DNA of 7,921 bases from CAYOVG01 sp964407285 (lineage in GTDB: Bacteria > Desulfobacterota > Syntrophobacteria > Syntrophobacterales > Syntrophobacteraceae). The stretch is from NCBI GenBank assembly GCA_964407285.1, contig CAYOVG010000327.1:1-7921 (forward strand), read 5' to 3'. Position 1 is the first letter of the stretch. Every line of letters begins with the position of its first letter. Under the pieces are notes generated by a model. It saw nothing but the letters and a program-made list of their open reading frames with translations. It had not been told where the DNA came from and did not search any database. Shown piece after piece: positions 1-4,313 of this stretch. Both the position numbers and the translations under genes were made by a program.

Positions 1-67
1 CGCCGCAATGACGAAGGATGAAGTCACGCCAAAGGCGTGAAAGCAGATCGCGTTTCTCAACAGCCTG
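1..67 (+). repeat. Palindromic intergenic repeat, copy 1 (right half)
   Basis: This is the right half of the dispersed element found at six other places in the window; its left half lies outside. It carries the shared core GCAATGACGAAGGATGAAG and ends in the terminal sequence TCTCAACAGCCTG. The element is in the same orientation as copies 2, 5 and 7. The end of the repeat lies 22 bases before the start codon of the first rhodanese gene, and in-frame translation of the repeat adds a false N-terminus to that gene. Confidence 0.85.
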
Positions 68-89
68 CTATGAAGAAGGAAGAAGCGCC

Positions 90-536
90 ATGATTCGGAT
101 ACACAAGAGCCTGATCATCGCCATGGTTGCGATATTCCTGGGATGTGGTCACGCGTATGCCCTGGAACAGACCTTGGAGCAGTATATTTCCCGTTTCGAC
201 AATCGGGAGCGAAGCGACATGAAAATCAACAGCGCCGCGTTGCTCCAAGGCGTCCGGGAAGGCGGCGTCCAACTGATCGATATACGCTTCAAGGAAGAGT
301 ACGAGGCCTGGAAGCTCGGCATCGGAACCAGCATACCCCTGAACGAGTTGCCGGACCGAATCGAGGAACTGGACAGAACCAAGATCATCGTGACGGCCTG
401 TCCCCAGAGGGACCGTGCTATTCTGGCCATGGTCTATCTTAGAACGAAAGGCTTTCGTTCCAAGTACCTGTTCGACGGATTGATCCGGTTGGCGGAATAC
501 ATGCGTGGAAACACCGGCCGCCCCTGGGCCCGGTAA
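90..536 (+). CDS. Exported rhodanese-like domain protein
   Basis: Predicted 148-residue secreted single-domain rhodanese, probably a periplasmic sulfur carrier or persulfide transferase. Residues 1-24 form a signal peptide (basic start, hydrophobic core at about 8-18) with a possible signal peptidase I site after AYA (22-24). FLGC at 16-19 is a weak lipoprotein-box alternative. The rhodanese domain spans about 45-140. It shows the LIDIR strand (62-66), a 'G-x-S-IPLNEL' region near 79-87 and the active-site loop CPQRDR with Cys104 and Arg109 in CX4R spacing. Cys104 is the only cysteine of the mature part if cleavage follows residue 24. I chose the ATG at 90 because a purine-rich AGAAGGAAG precedes it and a signal peptide follows. 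A longer open frame from position 18 consists of translated repeat sequence. The donor and acceptor are unknown. The gene lies upstream of a second rhodanese but is separated from it by 199 bases including a repeat. Confidence 0.85.
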   Translation: MIRIHKSLIIAMVAIFLGCGHAYALEQTLEQYISRFDNRERSDMKINSAALLQGVREGGVQLIDIRFKEEYEAWKLGIGTSIPLNELPDRIEELDRTKIIVTACPQRDRAILAMVYLRTKGFRSKYLFDGLIRLAEYMRGNTGRPWAR

Positions 537-577
537 TCCTGAACCCGGATCAGGAAACCGCCCTGGAAAATCCCGGA

Positions 578-713
578 CAGCCTTTGATAAACCGTATTGC
601 GGGCAGGCCGGCGCAAAACGCGCCGTTGGCGTGGCGATGAGGCGTATATACCGTACGCCGCAATGACGAAGGATGAAGCCCGACGCCGCGGATCGCGTTT
701 TTCAACGGCCTGC
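578..713 (+). repeat. Palindromic intergenic repeat, copy 2
   Basis: Near-complete copy of the dispersed element. It contains TTGATAAACCGTATTGCGGG at the left, the central inverted pair GGCGTATATACCGTACGCC, the core GCAATGACGAAGGATGAAG and the right terminus CGCGTTTTTCAACGGCCTG. The left inner terminus is more diverged than in other copies. It fills most of the gap between the two rhodanese genes, and its right end is 23 bases before the second rhodanese start codon. Confidence 0.85.
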
Positions 714-735
714 GAAGAAACACGGGAGGACCTCT

Positions 736-1248
736 ATGCTTCAATCCTTTTCTATTCCCGTCAAACAAGCACTCTGGCAGATTCCCGCCATCCTCGTGCT
801 GGCGGGATCCATCGCCATCGCCACGAACCAGTGGCGCGCAACAGGCATACCCCTTGTGGGTAATTGGTCCATCGAAGCACGCTTTTCCGATGCGGCTGGA
901 GAAAGTCTCATCGTCACCCTCGAGGAAGCCCGGCGGTTGTTCGGGTACGGCGCGGCCCTTTTTGTGGATGCCCGCGCCCTGGGTCCATACGCCGAAGGCC
1001 ACATCGCGGGAGCCGTCCATCTTCCCTGGGAAGACGCCGAACCGGCCTTCAACCGCGCCATGCCCCGGCTCCTGGAAGGTCCCCAAACGATCATCACGTA
1101 CTGTGACGGCGAAACGTGCGACCTGAGCCACCAAATGGCCCTCTTCCTCCAGCAGATGGGGTTTGAAGACGTCCGCATACTCGTGAACGGCTGGAGCGTG
1201 TGGCGCGAGGCCGGCTTGCCGGTGGAAACGGGGGGAACCACGTCATGA
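736..1248 (+). CDS. Membrane-anchored rhodanese-like protein
   Basis: Predicted 170-residue protein with an N-terminal membrane anchor or uncleaved signal (about residues 13-30) and one rhodanese domain (about 57-166) facing the periplasm. The domain shows the hallmark strand FVDAR (76-80), the 'Y-A-EGHI-AGAVHLPW' segment (85-98), the active-site loop YCDGETC with Cys123, and the C-terminal NGW...AGLPV motif (151-163). This is typical of thiosulfate:cyanide sulfurtransferase-fold sulfur carriers. A second cysteine, Cys128, lies five residues after the catalytic one and could form a disulfide with it. The ATG at 736 follows GGGAGGA at good spacing; in-frame sequence upstream of it is repeat-derived. 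The stop codon overlaps the start of the next gene (ATGA), which indicates translational coupling. The likely role is periplasmic persulfide transfer or polysulfide handling, but the substrate is not shown by the sequence. Confidence 0.88.
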   Translation: MLQSFSIPVKQALWQIPAILVLAGSIAIATNQWRATGIPLVGNWSIEARFSDAAGESLIVTLEEARRLFGYGAALFVDARALGPYAEGHIAGAVHLPWEDAEPAFNRAMPRLLEGPQTIITYCDGETCDLSHQMALFLQQMGFEDVRILVNGWSVWREAGLPVETGGTTS

Positions 1249-1874
1249 CCGAAACCACGAACCTGTTTGCACGAAGTCCGCACCCATCCTGCTGCGGGCG
1301 CGGCTTCGAGACCCGGGAAACGGAAAGTCGTTCACGCCCCATGGGCCCTCGGGGGATTGAGGCGCAAGGCCCTACGGATCGGGTGATGGTTCGCATGCTT
1401 GTGCGCGCCGAACCCTTCGTGTATCCTATCCTGCGGGTTTTGCTGGGAGGCGTATTTCTGTACGCCAGTTACGACAAGATCCTGAATCCGGCGGCCTTTT
1501 CCCTGGCGGTGTACAACTATCAGATTTTGCCGGATGCATGGGTCAACCTGACGGCCGTCACGCTTCCCTGGCTGGAGTTGCTTTTGGGATTGTGCCTCGT
1601 GGCCGGAGTCTGGCTGCCGGGGGCCATGCTGATCACCACCGGGTTGCTCGCGAGCTTCACCGCAGCGTTGATTTTCAATCTCACCCGCGGCCTGGATGTG
1701 CACTGCGGCTGTTTCTCGACGGACCCCACCGGCGACCCCGCAAATCTCTTGACCGTAGCGCGGGACCTCACCTTTCTGGCCGTTTCCATGTACCTGACGC
1801 TGCGGGTGCTTGTCTTCCGCTCACGGGCCGTCCAGTCGCTTGGCCGCGTAGGCAAACGGCGCAACCCTTTCTGA
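1245..1874 (+). CDS. MauE/DoxX-family redox-associated membrane protein
   Basis: Predicted 209-residue integral membrane protein with about four transmembrane segments (roughly 59-77, 100-120, 123-147, 172-191). The segment LLGGVFLYASYDKILNPAAF (66-85) is the recognisable N-terminal signature of the MauE/DoxX group. The motif HCGCF (153-157), with Cys154 and Cys156, is the conserved cysteine motif of MauE-type proteins, which are thought to support disulfide chemistry on exported partners. The start at 1245 overlaps the preceding stop by 4 bp and has a G-rich ribosome site (GGGGGGAA) upstream. This start gives a roughly 50-residue hydrophilic N-terminal extension with a Cys16-Cys17 pair. A start at ATG 1386 would remove it and fit the family's usual length better, but has a weaker ribosome site. 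The pairing with a DsbA-like gene downstream resembles the mauE-mauD arrangement. No methylamine dehydrogenase genes are present, so that pathway should not be assumed. Confidence 0.8.
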   Translation: MTETTNLFARSPHPSCCGRGFETRETESRSRPMGPRGIEAQGPTDRVMVRMLVRAEPFVYPILRVLLGGVFLYASYDKILNPAAFSLAVYNYQILPDAWVNLTAVTLPWLELLLGLCLVAGVWLPGAMLITTGLLASFTAALIFNLTRGLDVHCGCFSTDPTGDPANLLTVARDLTFLAVSMYLTLRVLVFRSRAVQSLGRVGKRRNPF

Positions 1875-1892
1875 TATCCCTGGAGGAACAGT

Positions 1893-2552
1893 ATGTCGCT
1901 CGGAAACGCATGGAAACGATCGATGGTTTTGGGAATCGCCCTCCTGCTGGTCCTGGCGGGATCGTCGGCCTGGAAGCCGGTTTTCTCGTCCGCCCCCGGA
2001 GAACCCAAGGACCTTATTTCCTATGGTCTGGGGCCCGTGGAAGTAGTTCTCTTCACGGATTATTTCTGCGCTCCCTGCCGGGAAATCGAGCCGTACCTGG
2101 AGATGACGCTGCCGGCCCTGCTCCGGGCGGGGGCGCGAATCACCTTCGTGGACGTGCCGCTGAGCGCACACACCACCTTGTACACCCGGTATTTCCTGTA
2201 TGCGGCCAACGCCGCCGGCGGTTTCGACGAGGTCCTGCATCTTCGCGGGGTCCTCGCGGACATCGCCGCCACGGGTACCGCGAAATCCGAGCAGGCGCTG
2301 TTGCAGCGTCTCCAGGAAAAGGAAATCCGGCTGGCGCTGTTGGACGTCCGGCCCGCATTCGACCGGATGGCGGAACGGATCCAACGGTTCGGCGTCCGCG
2401 GCACGCCCACGTGCGTGGTGACCGAACCCGGGCGGGAACCCCGTACCTTCTCCGGCGGCCGAAACATCGCTACCGGCCTGGATCAGCTGTTGCATGAATT
2501 GCATCGATCCTCACCATCGAAAGACATTCAATCCCCGGCAAAGCCCCGGTAG
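1893..2552 (+). CDS. Membrane-anchored DsbA/thioredoxin-like protein
   Basis: Predicted 219-residue thiol-disulfide oxidoreductase. Residues 10-26 form a hydrophobic N-terminal signal or anchor; the rest is probably periplasmic. The thioredoxin-fold portion begins at about residue 48 (VEVVLFTDYFCAPC) with the redox motif Cys59-Ala-Pro-Cys62. It ends with the cis-proline loop GTPT (170-173) and a GGR segment near 188-190. A helical insertion between about 95 and 165 is typical of DsbA/thioredoxin_4 proteins rather than plain thioredoxins. A strong ribosome site (GGAGGAA) precedes the ATG, and only 18 bases separate it from the MauE-like gene. The context suggests it exchanges electrons with the MauE-like protein or with the exported rhodaneses. 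Whether it oxidises or reduces its partners cannot be told from sequence. Confidence 0.85.
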   Translation: MSLGNAWKRSMVLGIALLLVLAGSSAWKPVFSSAPGEPKDLISYGLGPVEVVLFTDYFCAPCREIEPYLEMTLPALLRAGARITFVDVPLSAHTTLYTRYFLYAANAAGGFDEVLHLRGVLADIAATGTAKSEQALLQRLQEKEIRLALLDVRPAFDRMAERIQRFGVRGTPTCVVTEPGREPRTFSGGRNIATGLDQLLHELHRSSPSKDIQSPAKPR

Positions 2553-2636
2553 CAGGCCGGTGAAGACGCGATCCGCCTTACTGCGATGGCGTTTTTCACC
2601 AGCCCGCCCGCAATATGGCTTGTCAACGGGCTGATA
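2552..2636 (-). repeat. Palindromic intergenic repeat, copy 3 (internally deleted, reverse orientation)
   Basis: Read on the minus strand, this segment begins CAGCCCGTTGACAAGC, continues through ATTGCGGGCGGGCTGGTGAA and AAACGCCATCG, and ends GATCGCGTCTTCACCGGCCT. It therefore has both ends of the dispersed element but lacks the central part with the GCAATGACGAAGGAT core. It starts directly at the stop codon of the DsbA-like gene. Its ends can pair (GGTGAAgACGC with GCGTttTTCACC), so a transcript would fold into a hairpin that may protect or terminate the operon mRNA. Confidence 0.7.
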
Positions 2637-2663
2637 ACTCCCGTTTCGGCCGATGGTGGATGG

Positions 2664-2686
2664 CCGGCCGTCGAAGCGACGGCCGG
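2664..2686 (+). terminator. Perfect 10-bp GC-rich hairpin
   Basis: CCGGCCGTCG and CGACGGCCGG form an uninterrupted 10-bp stem around a three-base AAG loop, about 110 bases after the DsbA-like gene. There is no following T-run, so it is not a textbook intrinsic terminator. About 45 bases further on, a second small inverted pair (GGATCC-tccag-GGATCC, near 2730-2746) is followed by a pyrimidine-rich TTCTCGCCTGTTCTCTTCCC. The area may end the upstream operon. A protein-binding dyad is an alternative reading. Confidence 0.4.
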
Positions 2687-2788
2687 GCGACGCCGAACCG
2701 CCCTGTGAAACTCGGCCCATGCGCCTTACGGATCCTCCAGGGATCCTTCTCGCCTGTTCTCTTCCCCCGGCCTTTCTGGTATGCTGCA

Positions 2789-2957
2789 TATCAGGCTGTT
2801 GAAAAACGCGATTGGCTGCGTTGTGCGAATCCTTCGTCATTGCGGCGTACTTACTGTATGTACGCCTCATTCCCCGGGATTCGCCACGCCGCCCGCGTGG
2901 CTGACATCTCATCGTTTTTGAACAGCCTGCTCGAAACGATGTCTATCAACGGGCTGA
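2789..2957 (-). repeat. Palindromic intergenic repeat, copy 4 (reverse orientation)
   Basis: This is a full-length copy in reverse orientation. It has terminal inverted repeats CAGGCTGTTGAAAAACGCG and CATCGTTTTTGAACAGCCTG, the core read as ATCCTTCGTCATTGCGGCGT, a central hairpin GGCGTAC...GTACGCC, and the outer flank containing CAACGGGCTGA. It lies about 230 bases upstream of the diiron-thioesterase gene. Apparent open frames across it are repeat-derived and not genes. Confidence 0.85.
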
Positions 2958-3124
2958 CATACGGCTTTCCCGCCGGTGCTCTCTTGGCTCCGTCGCCGGC
3001 CGACTTCGCCCCGCGGAGGCCGCCCATTCTCGCGTTGAATGAAGAAACGCCTGTTGAGCCGGTGGATAGACAGCCTGCGTTCGCGCCGGCCATGCCTCCA
3101 CAGGCTATACCCGCTTGCGCGGAA

Positions 3125-3136
3125 GGTTCATGAACC
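3125..3136. promoter_or_regulatory. Candidate operator: perfect 12-bp palindrome
   Basis: GGTTCATGAACC is a perfect two-fold palindrome 54 bases upstream of the diiron-thioesterase start codon. A weak -10-like TATACC lies at 3106-3111 without a good -35, so the promoter is uncertain. Directly downstream, ACCGGA (3142-3147) and TCCGGT (3158-3163) can form a 6-bp stem in the leader. The position fits a repressor or activator site, but the regulator cannot be named. Confidence 0.35.
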
Positions 3137-3190
3137 AACCTACCGGACGCCGAGACATCCGGTCTCCCGTTCGCCCGCTCAGGAGATCCT

Positions 3191-4060
3191 ATGGAACTGC
3201 CGGGAAGTAAAACGGAACGAAACCTCAATGCGGCATTGGCCCGGGAGGCCCAGGCGCGCAATCGATACCTCTTCTCCGGAGATCTGGCCCGGGAGGCTGG
3301 GTTACACCACATCGCGGACGTCTTTTATGAAATGGCCGCCAACGAGGGAGAGCATGCCCAAAAGGAATTCGAATTCCTGGGCGGTTTAGGGGATGTAAGG
3401 TCCGCCATCGAAAAGGCGGCCCAGGGAGAGCGCCTGGAATGCCGCAACATCTATCCGGCCTTCGCGCGGGAGGCCCGGGAAGAAGGTTTCACCCGCATCG
3501 CCGAGTTTTTCGAGCGGATGAGTCATGCGGAAGGCGTCCACGAAGAGCGGCTTCGTGCGCTCCTCAAGGACCTGGACGGGGTGGAAGCCTTCCGGGGAAA
3601 GACCGTGCTGCGATCCGCCACCACCGTGGCCCAGGTGACCCTTCCCGACATGGCCAACCCGGCGGGTTTCGTGCATGGCGGCGAACTGGTGAAAATGATT
3701 GACAACGCCGCCGGAGTGGCGGCGGCCCGTCACAGTCAGAAGAACATCGTCCTGGCCCGCGTTGCGGAGATCCAGTTCCTCCACCCCGTGCGCGTGGGAA
3801 ACTTCGTGTTGATCGACGCCCGGTTGACGTTTACGGCCCGATCCACCATGGAAGTGACGGTGAATTTGGATGCCGAATCCCCCCGAAGCGGCAAGCGGCG
3901 GCGCGCGGTCACGGCCGTGCTCATCATGGTGGCCCTGGACGAGAAGGGCCGGCCCGCCGAGGTCCCGCCCCTGCTCATCAGCACGGAAGAACAACAACGT
4001 CTGTACGAACAGGGCAAAAACCGGTATGAAGCGTACAAGAAATCCAAGGAACGGGCCTGA
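3191..4060 (+). CDS. Rubrerythrin-like diiron domain fused to hotdog acyl-CoA thioesterase
   Basis: Predicted 289-residue cytoplasmic two-domain protein. Residues about 8-128 form a ferritin-like four-helix domain of the rubrerythrin type with every expected diiron ligand: Glu19, Glu52-x-x-His55, Glu80, Glu83 and Glu114-x-x-His117. Residues about 140-265 form a hotdog domain of the acyl-CoA thioesterase (YciA/BFIT-like) type, with N156-P-x-G-x-V-HGG (to 164), then Asp171 in the long helix, and the strand LARVAEIQFLHPVRVGN (188-204). The usual C-terminal rubredoxin domain of rubrerythrin is absent; only one cysteine (Cys84) exists in the whole protein. The start has a strong AGGAG site. The reading frame is continuous through the junction, and no internal ribosome site precedes the hotdog part. 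Rubrerythrins reduce peroxide, and hotdog thioesterases hydrolyse acyl-CoA. Coupling of the two activities is inference. The C-terminus is a charged helix. Confidence 0.88.
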   Translation: MELPGSKTERNLNAALAREAQARNRYLFSGDLAREAGLHHIADVFYEMAANEGEHAQKEFEFLGGLGDVRSAIEKAAQGERLECRNIYPAFAREAREEGFTRIAEFFERMSHAEGVHEERLRALLKDLDGVEAFRGKTVLRSATTVAQVTLPDMANPAGFVHGGELVKMIDNAAGVAAARHSQKNIVLARVAEIQFLHPVRVGNFVLIDARLTFTARSTMEVTVNLDAESPRSGKRRRAVTAVLIMVALDEKGRPAEVPPLLISTEEQQRLYEQGKNRYEAYKKSKERA

Positions 4061-4066
4061 GATTCT

Positions 4067-4132
4067 GCGGATCGACTTCTCGATCCCCTTCCCTTGAACG
4101 ATCCGCCTCCGGGGGTTTTTGCCGGCCGGAGG
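4067..4132 (+). terminator. Competing hairpins after the diiron-thioesterase gene
   Basis: Starting seven bases after the stop codon, GGATCGA (4069-4075) pairs perfectly with TCGATCC (4080-4086) around a CTTC loop, followed by the pyrimidine-rich CCTTCCCTT. The same left arm, as GCGGATCG (4067-4074), can instead pair with CGATCCGC (4099-4106), which is followed after nine bases by a TTTTT run at 4116-4120. A third stem, CCTCCGG (4106-4112) with CCGGAGG (4126-4132), competes with that second pairing. This is probably a terminator region. The mutually exclusive pairing is also compatible with attenuation of the permease gene downstream. Confidence 0.45.
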
Positions 4133-4151
4133 GGACCCTTTTCCGGTCCGC

Positions 4152-4303
4152 GGCCCGTGGATAAACCGTATTGCGGGCGGGCTGTCGAAAAACGATGAGA
4201 TGCAAGGCGCGCAAAGCCTGCGGAATGAGGCGCACCCATAGTACGCCGCAATGACGAAGGATGAAGCGCAACACAGCAGGTCGCGTTTTTCGACAGCCCG
4301 ATA
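4152..4303 (+). repeat. Palindromic intergenic repeat, copy 5
   Basis: Full-length copy. The outer flank reads GATAAACCGTATTGCGGGCG, the left terminus GGCTGTCGAAAAACGATGAG, the core GCAATGACGAAGGATGAAG, and the right terminus TCGCGTTTTTCGACAGCCCG. Both termini carry the matching change TCGA in place of TTGA/TCAA. This preserves pairing and suggests that the fold matters or that the ends are copied together. The right end lies 10 bases before the permease start codon. Confidence 0.85.
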
Positions 4304-4313
4304 GAGGTCGCTG

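Noticed and set aside
550..1134. Minus-strand frame opposite the second rhodanese
   Set aside because: It overlaps a well-supported + strand gene and ends in translated repeat sequence.
1245..2552. Methylamine utilisation (mau) cluster
   Set aside because: The MauE-like and DsbA-like pair resembles mauE-mauD, but no methylamine dehydrogenase subunits or other mau genes are present. The neighbours are rhodaneses.
2615..3133. Open frame on the + strand in the gap between the DsbA-like and fusion genes
   Set aside because: It translates repeat copies 3 and 4 and the hairpin between them. It has no ribosome site and no recognisable domain.
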